Shown here piece by piece: positions 25,401-33,607 of a DNA stretch of 49,165 nucleotides. The notes under the pieces are model-generated. The model searched no databases. It was given only the letters and a program-made list of their open reading frames with translations, and had not been told where the DNA came from. The position numbers were made by a program, and so were the translations under genes. The stretch comes from Clostridiaceae bacterium (lineage in GTDB: Bacteria; Bacillota; Clostridia; Oscillospirales; Acutalibacteraceae): positions 1 through 49,165 of the forward strand of contig JAEEHB010000043.1 in the NCBI GenBank assembly GCA_016280595.1, in the 5' to 3' direction. The stretch's first letter is position 1. Every line of letters starts with the position of its first letter.

Positions 25401-25606
25401 TAGGCATAGGCGCAACGCTCCTGCTGTGCATCCCGATAAATATGGTAATAAAATATGTAACCACCATCCCCCACGTTGCGCAGCTTCCGTTTAACGGCGC
25501 GATAATCCTGATTATCATAAGCATTGTGCTCACGCTTGTTGCAGGTCTTATCCCCGCAAAGATTGCCTCGAAGAAAGATCCGGTAATAGCGCTCAGGACA
25601 GAATAA
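22478..25606 (+). CDS. Fused ABC transporter ATPase-permease (MacB/FtsX type)
   Basis: The product is a MacB-like half transporter with ATPase and permease in one chain, 1042 residues from the ATG at 22478 that follows GGAGG. The ATPase domain comes first: Walker A GHSGCGKT (38-45), signature LSGGQMQR (142-149) and Walker B ILLADEP (162-168). The first membrane helix, FAGSIGIIGIALILAL, begins near residue 275. A long extracytoplasmic part follows that includes two Glu/Lys/Ala/Pro-rich low-complexity stretches. Three C-terminal helices surround an FtsX-type core with ERTKEIGILRAIGASKRDI. Such transporters act in mechanical export or antimicrobial peptide resistance. The divergent TetR gene and twin operators point to inducible expression. 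Confidence 0.93.
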   Translation: MLKLVDIVKEYPTGDTSVTALKGVSVEFRKSEFVSILGHSGCGKTTLLNIIGGLDQYTSGDLIIGGKSTKDFNDRDWDNYRNHSVGFIFQSYNLIPHQSVLSNVELALTLSGVSKEERKRRAKEALEKVGLGDQLNKRPNQLSGGQMQRVAIARALVNDPEILLADEPTGALDSDTSIQIMDILREVSADRLVIMVTHNPDLANEYSTRIIRLVDGNITADSMPYSESEDETAQEETVTKEKKSGKETRPSMSFLTALSLSLNNLMTKKARTFLTSFAGSIGIIGIALILALSNGFQAYIDSIQQEALTSYPITVDTNTMDLNSLLTSFSGMTPGSTGEVDHALDKVYSNTLSASMMESLSSEVWTNDLESFKKFLTDNKAQIDQYVSSIQYKYAGDMNIYYSDTSEGLNQVYPSPIIDLMNSMMGSFDFGGYNIDSTTMETYQSYYNSWLELVDNEELLRNQYDLVKGSWPSKYNEVVLVVDKNNEISDLAIQGLGIMSATELTSSFMSVASGEEAQVKKYEIDYDEIIGRKFKLVLEPDYYSYNKETSQWEDMHGDDYYVQSVIEKAEDITIVGIIRPSDDSIMVVTTGSVGYTTDLTQYVVEATNKREIVKQQKAHPDIDVFTGLPFVTEETAKEEKADTKAAKPEEKTTAAEAKNTDVFETPSAGFAYKSDEEAKAGFTAQQFDLSSLPPATEEDVYAAIDANYSGEEAERYKRTVELLLKPIRSSSERAELIANLNDMLAGYEIEGMGSMTGEQALNMFSMLDNSTKLKVLYAIASGQFDDMATPEGEAETPAGPEKEEGKDKAEKDEKTPGADKTEEETQPEEEPEEEVPQPLAANYAQALSMLGAGDINVPTQINIYPKDFEAKDEISKLIEEYNKEHEGAEIKYTDYIGLLLTSVTKIINIISYVLIAFVAISLVVSSIMIGIITYISVLERTKEIGILRAIGASKRDISRVFNAETFIVGLVSGAIGIGATLLLCIPINMVIKYVTTIPHVAQLPFNGAIILIIISIVLTLVAGLIPAKIASKKDPVIALRTE

Positions 25607-25616
25607 TACCGCAGAT

Positions 25617-25657
25617 AAAAAAAAGCAGACCCGTCGGTGACAGGTCTGCTTTTTTTT
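25617..25657. terminator. Bidirectional intrinsic terminator
   Basis: GCAGACC (25625-25631) and GGTCTGC (25643-25649) form a perfect stem flanked by eight A before and eight T after. It ends both the ABC transporter gene and the convergent eight-gene minus-strand run. Confidence 0.93.
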
Positions 25658-25666
25658 ATAAATTTT

Positions 25667-26743
25667 TTACTGCACGGGTACAGCGGTTATATACTTTGTG
25701 CTCACCCAGCCTGTCTGTCCGCCGTAGGTGGTTTTTGCCCAGCCTTCAACGCTCTCGGTCACCGTGATTACCGTGCCCTTGGGCACTTCGGTGAGCACCG
25801 CGGCATCGCTGTTTGAATCCGCCCTGAGGTTAAGGCTGCTCGACGCCGTTGTGACGGTGTAACTGCCGGGCTCCACTTTTACCGTGTTGCTCTGCGCCGC
25901 CGCCTTGCTCTCGGCGTATCTGTAAACCTCGCCCGCTTTGAGCTCTATGCCGTATGCCTCAAACATATCGCTGACGGTTACAAGTTTGTAGCCCGCCTGC
26001 ACAAGTTTCGGAATGAGTATCTCGCACACATCGGCGCTGAAATCATAAATCTCGTGCATAAGAATTATACAGCCGGGCGAAACATTTGACATAACGTGAT
26101 CGACAATTCCGTTTATCTCGGAGTTTCTCTGTTCTTCCGTTCTCGAAGAACTCTGCTTGTCTTTATGCCTCCAGTCGTTTGTGTCAATGCTCCACTGAAT
26201 GAGAGGCATACCCGTTTCCGCCGCCGAGTTGCCTATATTGCCGCCGGGCGCCCTGAGGAGAGTCGGTCTTTTGCCCGTAATCTGCTCAACTTTATCGTTT
26301 ACATAGTTTACCTGCTCGTGTATTTCGGCAGGTGTGGATTTTGAAAGATACTTGTGGCCTTTAGTATGATTCGCTATCTCGTTTCCGTTGTCAAACGCCG
26401 CCTTGACCGCATCGGGATGCTCGTCAATGTTGTAGCCGACCATAAAGAAGGTGGCGTAGGAATCATTTTCGGCAAGTAAACGGAGAATTTTGGCGGAGGA
26501 ATCCGTGCCGGGGCCGTCATCAAAGGTGAGGGCTATGAGATTGTCGGCAACGGTGTATTTGGGCGCGGGAGCCTGCGTCTCTGTTTCCGTGACTGTCTGA
26601 GAAGTGCCCTGAGGCATTTCGGAAAAGGACTCGGATGTGGGCTCGCCGTTATTATCCGTATTGTTTGTTTTGCCGCCGCAGGCGGAAAAGATAAGGAGAG
26701 CGGCAATAACAAGCGCTGTAATTCTGATTGCATTCTTTTTCAT
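25667..26743 (-). CDS. Polysaccharide deacetylase lipoprotein with SH3b domain
   Basis: The product is an exported lipoprotein (lipobox LIFSAC, Cys22) with a NodB-type deacetylase domain (about 65-265) and a C-terminal bacterial SH3 domain (about 294-355). The metal and catalytic motifs are TFDDGP (73-78), H126-x3-H130 (NHTKGH), RAPGG (164-168) and LMHE with His230. Such enzymes remove acetyl groups from peptidoglycan GlcNAc or other amino sugars, which hardens the wall against lysozyme, and the SH3b domain would bind the wall. It is the last gene of the run and begins 14 bp after the GH5-like gene. Confidence 0.94.
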   Translation of the reverse strand: MKKNAIRITALVIAALLIFSACGGKTNNTDNNGEPTSESFSEMPQGTSQTVTETETQAPAPKYTVADNLIALTFDDGPGTDSSAKILRLLAENDSYATFFMVGYNIDEHPDAVKAAFDNGNEIANHTKGHKYLSKSTPAEIHEQVNYVNDKVEQITGKRPTLLRAPGGNIGNSAAETGMPLIQWSIDTNDWRHKDKQSSSRTEEQRNSEINGIVDHVMSNVSPGCIILMHEIYDFSADVCEILIPKLVQAGYKLVTVSDMFEAYGIELKAGEVYRYAESKAAAQSNTVKVEPGSYTVTTASSSLNLRADSNSDAAVLTEVPKGTVITVTESVEGWAKTTYGGQTGWVSTKYITAVPVQ

Positions 26744-26757
26744 ATATGTTCCTCCGC

Positions 26758-27996
26758 TTATATTCCCGCCGAATATGCTTTGCCGCGGGAATAATGTATT
26801 TTAATCGGTTCTTTGATTACTTTACGGAATACGATATTCTGAGCCGCATTCCTGACTTCGTTTTCAAGTGCTTCGTTTTTGGTATAAGTGCCTGTCGCGA
26901 AAGCGTCGGCAAGTTTTTCGTTTATGCTTTCATAGGTGTCGAGTTTAAGGTCGGTAACAGGGCTGCTGCCGCAGTAGATGCAGTCCTTAACGCCCTTGTA
27001 TCCCGTGAATACTCCGCTGACACCCGCGCCGCCGAAAGCCTCGAGCGCGCCGGTGAAACTTGAGGGCCTTAAATTGGTGATAAAAGAGGCAATTCCCTTT
27101 TCCCCGAGCGTTTTCGTTTTTGCCGCAAGGGCCTGAGTTTCATAAAATGAACAGTATTTTCTGCCCGTGCCGATTGCGGCATTTAGGTTTTTGATTTCTT
27201 CAATTCTGCTCTCGTCAATTTCGGGAATCTGCAGAATCGCGATATGGCTGTCGCCCGTATTCCTGAGCGCTTTGACCGCCCTTATATAGAAATTTACGGC
27301 GTTATCGTCGCACTCAAAACCGAGAGCGCCTCTGTCAAGGATATCGTAGGCGGCAACCGACGGCACGTCTTTATAATGCTCGGCGATTTTGAGCCACATG
27401 GATATCGCGGCGTTTCTCAGGGCAAAGCCTTTTCTGCCCTGCGAGAGGAAGGAATCCTCCCTGCCGTCTTCAAATCCGGGCACATATTCGAGCGAGAGCA
27501 CGGAATAGATACCCGCCTTGCCGAATTTTTCAACGAGTTTGTCGACTCTGTCAAGTTCCGGCTCTGTTTTTTTGAGTTTGCCGTCTCTGAACAGCAGATA
27601 TGAGTACACCGGTATCCTCACGCAGTTGATACCGAGTTTTTTTATTTCTTTAATATCCTGTTTGGTAATAAAACTGTCGGTGCATTTACCGAAAATCTCA
27701 CGCGCGCCGTAGTTGCCGAATCTCGCCTCAAGTTCGCCGAAAATGTTTTCGGGCTGAAGCGAGACCGCTTCGGTATCGCGGGTGCATCTGAGGGCGGGCG
27801 AGCCGAGGTCAATCCCGGTGAGCACCGTCTGCCGTGAGTCGGCGGTGATAAACGCGCCGTTTTCGGCTCTGAGCATATCGTCGTCATCAAGCGGTTTGCG
27901 CTTTTTGCTCAGATATACTCCGTATGCAATCGGCACAGCCGCCGTCACTATGCCGGTGGACGCGCCTGCAACAGCAAATTTAGTTCCGGTTTTCAT
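26758..27996 (-). CDS. Membrane-anchored GH5-like protein lacking catalytic residues
   Basis: The 412-residue product has an N-terminal helix (about 8-29) followed by KKRKP, then a region resembling the TIM barrel of glycoside hydrolase family 5. KKLGINCVRIPVYSYLL (119-135) matches the strand-3 family segment, and AGIYSVLSLEYVPG (161-174) the next strand. In active GH5 enzymes strand 4 ends in Asn-Glu-Pro; here the segment VAAYDILDRG (214-223) has Asp-Arg-Gly instead. I also see no GEFG-like nucleophile strand near the C-terminus. It is probably a non-enzymatic sugar-binding or scaffold protein. The basic residues after the helix leave the membrane orientation uncertain. Confidence 0.7.
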   Translation of the reverse strand: MKTGTKFAVAGASTGIVTAAVPIAYGVYLSKKRKPLDDDDMLRAENGAFITADSRQTVLTGIDLGSPALRCTRDTEAVSLQPENIFGELEARFGNYGAREIFGKCTDSFITKQDIKEIKKLGINCVRIPVYSYLLFRDGKLKKTEPELDRVDKLVEKFGKAGIYSVLSLEYVPGFEDGREDSFLSQGRKGFALRNAAISMWLKIAEHYKDVPSVAAYDILDRGALGFECDDNAVNFYIRAVKALRNTGDSHIAILQIPEIDESRIEEIKNLNAAIGTGRKYCSFYETQALAAKTKTLGEKGIASFITNLRPSSFTGALEAFGGAGVSGVFTGYKGVKDCIYCGSSPVTDLKLDTYESINEKLADAFATGTYTKNEALENEVRNAAQNIVFRKVIKEPIKIHYSRGKAYSAGI

Positions 27997-28011
27997 TCTT
28001 TCACCCCGCCT

Positions 28012-29628
28012 TTACTTCGCATTTATGAAAGATACCGTTGCCTGTGAGCCGGGCATCTCAATGCCCGATACATCGTTTGAAACCACAAATCTCGCGGCTT
28101 TTGAATACAGCGGGAAGCATACTCCCTGCTTGAGCAGATAATCCTCCGCCGTGAAGCAGCCGCCCGTAATATCCTCTTCGCTTGTCACGGTCACAAGGCG
28201 CTCGATTACAGCGCGGTAATTCTTCGAGTTGTAGCGGAAAGGATTTGTTTCGCTGAGGTCCGCGAGGAAACTTACCGCGTCATTCTGCTGAGCCGTCACG
28301 CTCCCGAGAGCAATCTGGAAGTTGCCCGATTTTATGCCCGAGGCAATCTGTGCTGGGGATGCGGACTCAACGCTCACCGTTATGCTCAGGCCGAAAAGCC
28401 TCTGCCAAATCTGTATCTGATTTCTCACCGCGTTTTCATACTCTTCGGGGCAGAGCACGGTGAGGGTTACTTTATCCGTTTCAAGCGAGGCGAGACCTTT
28501 ATTCCACCTCTTGACTGCTTCGGTTTCATTATGCTCAATCACGGGTGTCTGCTCGCCTACCAGACTGCGGTAGGAATACGCGCCCGCGACACAGCTTTCG
28601 GGGATTACGCCGCTCTGCGGATATACATTGTCCGCCTCGGTTTCAAAAAGGCTTCTGTCGATTGAGCCGCAAAGCCCTTTTCTTATGTCGCCTTTTTTAA
28701 GCACTTCGTCGGAGCAGTTGAATATAAAGCCGTAAACGGTGTTGACAACATTTTTCTCAACTTTCACATTTGATGGAAGGGGCTCGTCGGGGCTGAGAAA
28801 AGCGGCTGAAAACGAAGACGAGGCAAGTTTTTTGTTCACGGTTTCACTGTCGTTACCGAAAACGAAACTTACCGATACGGGCAGCACCGTGCGGGTGCCC
28901 GCGTAGTATCTGTTTGCCTTCACCGTCATTGACGCCTCGGGGTCCCAGTAACTGATAAAGAAAGGTCCGTTACACATAATATGCCTTACGGTAAGGCCGT
29001 ATCTGCCGCCCATTTCATTGAAGAATTCTTCGTTGCAGGGCATAAACTCGCTTTCGGTGAGCCTCGTAAGAAAATCGGGGCACTGCATCGCAAGGCGGAA
29101 TATGAGTGTGGTGTCATCCTGCGCGGTAACGCCGAGCGAGGTCACATCTTTTTCGCCCGCGCCTATCTGAGAGGCGTTTTCGATTACGCCGAGCCTGTGA
29201 GCAAGGGGCGACGCCGTTGCGGGGTCAACCGCTCTGCGGCAGGCAAACACAAAATCGGCGGCGGTAACTTTCGCGCTTGAAAACTTATCGTAGAATTCGT
29301 CGCCGTATTCTTTTTTAAGCGTGGCGGGGCAGTACCATTCGGTGCCCTCCTGCAGATGGAAAGTATAGATAAGACCGTCGTCGGATACTTCCCAGGTTTC
29401 GGCAAGTCCGGGTATAATCCCGCCTTCGCCGTCGAGCCTTACAAGACCTTCAAACACATTGTTGATTATAAGTTTAGCCCCTGTTTCGTCCGCATATTGC
29501 GGGTCAAGGGTTGACGGTGACGCCTCAAGGGGATAACTGAGCGATTTGCCCTGCCCGCTCTTTTCCGTGCAGGCGGTAATGCTCAGAATCATCAGTGCCG
29601 CCGTAAGGGCGCATATTATTCTTTTCAT
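28012..29628 (-). CDS. Peptide/nickel-type ABC transporter substrate-binding lipoprotein (family 5)
   Basis: The 538-residue exported lipoprotein (lipobox LSITAC, Cys20) belongs to solute-binding protein family 5. LSYPLEASPSTLDPQYADE at residues 30-48, the strand NVFEGLVRL and the segment GLAETWEVSDDGLIYTFHL are typical OppA/DppA features. No permease or ATPase genes are next to it, so it is an orphan binding protein that may share a distant transporter or act as a sensor. Its start overlaps the topB stop by 4 bp, and the GH5-like gene follows after 15 bp. Confidence 0.92.
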   Translation of the reverse strand: MKRIICALTAALMILSITACTEKSGQGKSLSYPLEASPSTLDPQYADETGAKLIINNVFEGLVRLDGEGGIIPGLAETWEVSDDGLIYTFHLQEGTEWYCPATLKKEYGDEFYDKFSSAKVTAADFVFACRRAVDPATASPLAHRLGVIENASQIGAGEKDVTSLGVTAQDDTTLIFRLAMQCPDFLTRLTESEFMPCNEEFFNEMGGRYGLTVRHIMCNGPFFISYWDPEASMTVKANRYYAGTRTVLPVSVSFVFGNDSETVNKKLASSSFSAAFLSPDEPLPSNVKVEKNVVNTVYGFIFNCSDEVLKKGDIRKGLCGSIDRSLFETEADNVYPQSGVIPESCVAGAYSYRSLVGEQTPVIEHNETEAVKRWNKGLASLETDKVTLTVLCPEEYENAVRNQIQIWQRLFGLSITVSVESASPAQIASGIKSGNFQIALGSVTAQQNDAVSFLADLSETNPFRYNSKNYRAVIERLVTVTSEEDITGGCFTAEDYLLKQGVCFPLYSKAARFVVSNDVSGIEMPGSQATVSFINAK

Positions 29629-31802
29629 TCCTCACCCTCCAGTAAAGCGGCAAGCTGGTCGGCAAGAGCCGTGTTTCCGGGCTTCGGCTGCCTGCTCTGC
29701 TCCCTCAAATATTTTTCTACATCGCGTTTTCCTGCACCGTCCGTGCTCCTGCGTTTTTCAAAATCGCTGAGTTTCTCACGGTAGCCGCAGACGCAGTAAA
29801 ACATCTTCTTTTCGCCTTCGCCGCGCATTTCAAGTTTTTTATGGCAGCGCGGACATCTGGCGTTGGTGATTACGGACAGACTCTTGCGGTAGCCGCACTC
29901 CCTGTCCTGACACACGAGCATCTTGCCCTTTTTGCCGTTTACTTCAAGCAGATACTTTCCGCATTCGGGGCAGACTTCGCGGGTGATATTGTCGTGCCTG
30001 TACTGCGCCCGGCTCTTTTTGACATCCGAAACGAGGGACGAGGCGTATGTGCGCATTTCGTTTATAAAGTCCCTGTCCCTTACCTTGCCGTCGGCGATGA
30101 GAGAGAGTTTCTGCTCCCAGCGCGCGGTAAGTTCGGCGGAGCGCAGGTCTTCGGGCACGATGGAAACGAGCTGCCTTCCCTTTGAAGTCGGGTGAATTTC
30201 CTTGCCCCTGCGCTCGATATAAAAACAGTCAAACAGTTTTTCGATTATATCCGCTCTCGTGGCGGGCGTGCCTATGCCTCCCGCGTTTTTGAGCGCGGTC
30301 TTGAGAGCGCCGTCCTCCACCTGGGAAGACGGATTTTCCATAGCGGTGAGCAGAGTCGCCTCGGTATAGCGGGCGGGCGGCTTAGTTTTGCCGTTTACGA
30401 TGCGCACCTCTTTGAAACCGGTTTTCGTGCCCTGCACGAGACTCGGCAGGCTCTGGTCTCTCATATCCTCGTCATCGTTTTCGTCAAAGGACGACGAGCC
30501 GTAGAGCGCCTTCCAGCCGGCTGAAATGACAGTCTGCCCTTTCGCGTAAAAGTCATAACTTCCGGATGTGATTTTAACCTGCACCTCGTTGTATTCATAG
30601 GGCGCTGAGAGCACCGCGAGAAATCTGCGCACAACAAGGTCGTAAATATGCCTCTCGTCATTTGACAGGCGGTTAAGGTCAACATACTGCTCGGTGGGTA
30701 TAATCGCGTGGTGGTCAGTCACCTTCGCGTCGTTGACTATATATTTGGTCTGAATTGTTTTCTGCCTCAAAAGCGCGCCCGCAAACTCCCTGTAAGGCCC
30801 GATTGAAATCGCTTTGAGCCTTTCGGGCAGAGTGGGCACAACATCCTTTGTGATGTATCTCGAATCCGTCCTCGGATAGGTGAGCAGTTTGTGCGTTTCA
30901 TAAAGGCTCTGCATAATCGAGAGAGTCTGCTTTGCCGAGTAGCCGTATTTTTTGTTTGCGTCTCTCTGCAGTTCCGTAAGGTCATAGGCGGCGGGAGGCG
31001 CTTTGAATTTGTAGGTCTTGTTCACCTGTGAAATGACACCCTGAGTGCCTCTCACATTCTGCGCCACAGCCTGCGCCTTCGCTGCGTCAAACATTCTCGC
31101 CTGATTGTGCTTATCCTTGTAAAGAGCGGTGAAAGCGCCGAAATCGGCCCTGACGGTAAAATAATCCGCAGGCCTGAATTTAAGTATTTCTTCCTCTCTC
31201 CTGATTATCATTGCGAGCGTGGGCGTCTGCACCCTGCCGGCGGAGAGCTGCGCGTTATGCTTGCAGGTGAGAGCGCGCGTTACATTGAGGCCCACAAGCC
31301 AGTCCGCCTGCGCCCTGCTCTGCGCGCTTCTGAAAAGATTGTCATACTGCGAAGCGGGTTTAAGGGAGGCAAAGCCCTCCTTTATCGCCTTATCCGTCTG
31401 CGACGAAATCCACAGGCGCTCCATCGGCTTTTTGCAGCCCGCCTTTGCGATTATCCACCTCGCCACAAGTTCGCCCTCGCGCCCGGCGTCGGTTGCTATT
31501 ACGACCTTGCCGAATTCGCTGCTGCCCAGCAGCGTGCTCACTGCCTTGAACTGCTTTGATGTCTGCCCGATTACAACCAGCCTGAATTTTTCGGGAAGCA
31601 TGGGCAGGTCTTCCATACGCCAGTTTTTATATTTATCGCTGTATGCCTCGGGGTCGGCAAGAGTAACAAGGTGGCCGAGCGCCCAGGTGACAACGTATTT
31701 ATCGCCGATTATACAGCCGTTTCCGTTCTTTTTACAGCCAAGCACACGCGCAATATCCTTGGCTACGGACGGTTTTTCGGTTAATACAAGTGTTTTTGCC
31801 AC
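29625..31802 (-). CDS. topB: DNA topoisomerase III (type IA)
   Basis: TopB relaxes and decatenates DNA by passing strands through a transient single-strand break. The 725-residue product starts at a GTG (31802) behind AGGAGG. It has an N-terminal TOPRIM domain (LVLTEKPSVAKDIARVLG and ATDAGREGE at 104-112), the active-site Tyr309 in LLTYPRTDSRYI and SAGRVQTPTLAM at 187-198. The C-terminal zinc-ribbon region holds three Cys pairs (CPECGKYLL, CQDRECGY, CPRCHKKL) and then CVCG. It is embedded in a run of envelope genes rather than near replication genes, which may indicate a plasmid- or element-derived copy, though composition looks like its neighbours. Confidence 0.95.
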   Translation of the reverse strand: MAKTLVLTEKPSVAKDIARVLGCKKNGNGCIIGDKYVVTWALGHLVTLADPEAYSDKYKNWRMEDLPMLPEKFRLVVIGQTSKQFKAVSTLLGSSEFGKVVIATDAGREGELVARWIIAKAGCKKPMERLWISSQTDKAIKEGFASLKPASQYDNLFRSAQSRAQADWLVGLNVTRALTCKHNAQLSAGRVQTPTLAMIIRREEEILKFRPADYFTVRADFGAFTALYKDKHNQARMFDAAKAQAVAQNVRGTQGVISQVNKTYKFKAPPAAYDLTELQRDANKKYGYSAKQTLSIMQSLYETHKLLTYPRTDSRYITKDVVPTLPERLKAISIGPYREFAGALLRQKTIQTKYIVNDAKVTDHHAIIPTEQYVDLNRLSNDERHIYDLVVRRFLAVLSAPYEYNEVQVKITSGSYDFYAKGQTVISAGWKALYGSSSFDENDDEDMRDQSLPSLVQGTKTGFKEVRIVNGKTKPPARYTEATLLTAMENPSSQVEDGALKTALKNAGGIGTPATRADIIEKLFDCFYIERRGKEIHPTSKGRQLVSIVPEDLRSAELTARWEQKLSLIADGKVRDRDFINEMRTYASSLVSDVKKSRAQYRHDNITREVCPECGKYLLEVNGKKGKMLVCQDRECGYRKSLSVITNARCPRCHKKLEMRGEGEKKMFYCVCGYREKLSDFEKRRSTDGAGKRDVEKYLREQSRQPKPGNTALADQLAALLEGEE

Positions 31803-31838
31803 GGTGCTTCGCCTCCTTTAAGTAAACTTGATTAAGTG

Positions 31839-32279
31839 TCAGTTTTCTTCTCTGTAAAACATCGGCCTCGCGCTTCTTTTGGTGAAGGAAACGAGCACTA
31901 CCTCGTCCCCCGCCGAGTAGTTTTTAAGCGGAGCGTTGTCGAGAAACTTTTCAAACGAGACCGCGTTTTTAACGGTGATGTCGCCTGCTTTTACAATCGC
32001 TTTATTGCCCTTGATTGAAACGATTGTTCCTTTGGCGCAGATATACGGCTTTTTGCGTGCCGACACAATAAAGCCGAGCGGCACCGCAAAGCAGAGAGCC
32101 GCGGGGATAAACGCCAGAGGCGCGAGCGGGTTGCTCTTTTCGGCACAGCCAAGTGCGGCAATCACCGTAATTATCACGCCGATTACAAAAAATGCCGATG
32201 CGCCTATTACGCAGTAGATAACATATCTTCTGTGAAAGTCTGTGCTTCTGAATTTTGAATACAGAACATCGTCAAACAT
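31839..32279 (-). CDS. Two-helix membrane protein of unknown function
   Basis: I do not recognise this 146-residue protein. It has a short N-terminal tail, two membrane helices (about 20-44 and 51-72) and a C-terminal domain of about 70 residues predicted as beta strands (ICAKGTIVSIKGNKAIVKAG...DEVVLVSF), an OB- or SH3-like pattern as found in small NfeD- or DUF3592-like proteins. It begins 15 bp after the serine hydrolase gene and ends 36 bp before topB. Confidence 0.75.
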   Translation of the reverse strand: MFDDVLYSKFRSTDFHRRYVIYCVIGASAFFVIGVIITVIAALGCAEKSNPLAPLAFIPAALCFAVPLGFIVSARKKPYICAKGTIVSIKGNKAIVKAGDITVKNAVSFEKFLDNAPLKNYSAGDEVVLVSFTKRSARPMFYREEN

Positions 32280-32294
32280 TTTTATCCTCTTTTC

Positions 32295-33152
32295 TCAATC
32301 AGTATATTCGGCGGCAAACACTGCAAGGTGGTCGCTGTTTGCTCCGTAACTCTGCATTGAAACAGCTCTGCCGTTTATCTTGTTAAAGAGCATTTTCTGC
32401 CCGTTCATTCCGCCTTTGAAAAACACCTTTCCGGTTTTATCCCACTCGAAGCAGTATTCCTTTCTGAGCACGGTGTTTACCCAGTCTTCAGAAAGATATC
32501 TCTTTCCGCCGTAAACGCCGCCGTCTCTGTAAAGAATCGGGAGTTTTATCATATCGGACGAGTGAATATAAAGCCCTGTGCCGCCTACGGGGTAGCCCAT
32601 AGGGCATCTGCTCCACGCCGCCTCAAGAAAGCCGAGACCTGCAAAGAGCCTGTCCCACAGGAAATCGTCAAGTCGCATTCCCGTTTTTTCTGTAACCACT
32701 CTCGAAAGCAGATAATGAGAGGCGTCGGTATAAATCCTGCCCTCGCCGGGCACATAGGCGAGAGGCACGGAAAACATATTCCTGAAATGGTCGCGCCCGA
32801 ATTCCAGAGTGGAATCGGTGTCTATATCCATAAAACTTGACGGGAAACCGACAGTGTGGAGAATTGCGTGCTCAACCGTCGCCTTTTCCCAGCGCGGGTC
32901 GATATTATCGGGCAGTTTATCCGCAAAGATATCGGTTATTTTGTCGTCAACCGAAAGCACCCCGTCGTCACACAGGATGCCGATTGCGGTCATTGTGAAT
33001 GCCTTCGCGCCCGAATAGATATCCTGACAGCGGTTTGAGGGCACGAGTTCAAGCGTTTCGATTTCGCCGCCGGGTAACTGCTCGGAAAGGCGGAGCACAT
33101 TGTCACCCTTTTCCTTAAGCATTTTTGCGCATTCTTCAAGAAATTTACTCAT
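32295..33152 (-). CDS. Serine hydrolase of the beta-lactamase / class C-like family
   Basis: The 285-residue product (ATG at 33152) resembles the penicillin-binding-like serine hydrolases. The SxxK motif is SGAK within IYSGAKAFTMTAIG, and the Y-x-N position holds YTD within IYTDASHYLLSRV. PMGYPVGGTGLYIHSSDM matches the family's third motif region. There is no signal peptide, so it is cytoplasmic and probably an esterase or amidase rather than a beta-lactamase. Its start overlaps the end of the preceding gene by 8 bp. Confidence 0.85.
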   Translation of the reverse strand: MSKFLEECAKMLKEKGDNVLRLSEQLPGGEIETLELVPSNRCQDIYSGAKAFTMTAIGILCDDGVLSVDDKITDIFADKLPDNIDPRWEKATVEHAILHTVGFPSSFMDIDTDSTLEFGRDHFRNMFSVPLAYVPGEGRIYTDASHYLLSRVVTEKTGMRLDDFLWDRLFAGLGFLEAAWSRCPMGYPVGGTGLYIHSSDMIKLPILYRDGGVYGGKRYLSEDWVNTVLRKEYCFEWDKTGKVFFKGGMNGQKMLFNKINGRAVSMQSYGANSDHLAVFAAEYTD

Positions 33153-33597
33153 TGTTATCACCGCTTAAATATTTTTCTGCTATATCGGCCGCGCATCTGC
33201 AAAGTTCGGAGCACGGGCGTTTTTTATAAAACGCGGCCGATCGCTCCTCGGGCACGGGACCGCCCGAAGACACTCCCGCAAGAAGTTCGCGGCAGATATA
33301 ACTGCCGTTTTCCGCTTTGAATTCGCCTATCGCTTTCTGAATAAGCGCGTAAAGGTCAGCCTTTGCCTGCCTGTCGTTCGGGTCCGCGGAAGCGCTGAGA
33401 AACGAAAGCACGGCTGTCATACCGCTCACGGCTCCGCAGATTTCACGCATCCTGCCGAAACCTCCGCCGAATCCCGCCGCAAGCCTTGCGCCGGTTTCGC
33501 GGTCAAAGCCCGTTTTATCTTCAAACGCCAGAAAAACAGCCTGCGAGCAGTTGTAACCCTGCTCAAAGAGTTCTTTCGCTTTTTCTCCTCTTGTCAA
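33145..33597 (-). CDS. C_GCAxxG_C_C family redox-type protein
   Basis: The 150-residue product belongs to the C-GCAxxG-C-C family: GYNCSQAVFLAF near residue 14, CGAVSGM near residue 54, ICRELLAG near residue 101 and CSELCRCAA near residue 129. The conserved cysteines suggest a metal- or redox-related role, but no activity is established for the family. It lies 10 bp after the DUF1015 gene and overlaps the serine hydrolase gene. Confidence 0.9.
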   Translation of the reverse strand: MTRGEKAKELFEQGYNCSQAVFLAFEDKTGFDRETGARLAAGFGGGFGRMREICGAVSGMTAVLSFLSASADPNDRQAKADLYALIQKAIGEFKAENGSYICRELLAGVSSGGPVPEERSAAFYKKRPCSELCRCAADIAEKYLSGDNNE

Positions 33598-33607
33598 TGA
33601 AATTACC

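Noticed and set aside
29625-31802. topB as evidence of an integrated conjugative element in this region
   Set aside because: No relaxase, type IV secretion or partition genes are nearby, and base composition matches the neighbours.
32295-33152. Beta-lactamase resistance gene
   Set aside because: There is no signal peptide, the second motif is Tyr-Thr-Asp and the gene is in a housekeeping-type run; a cytoplasmic serine esterase is more likely.
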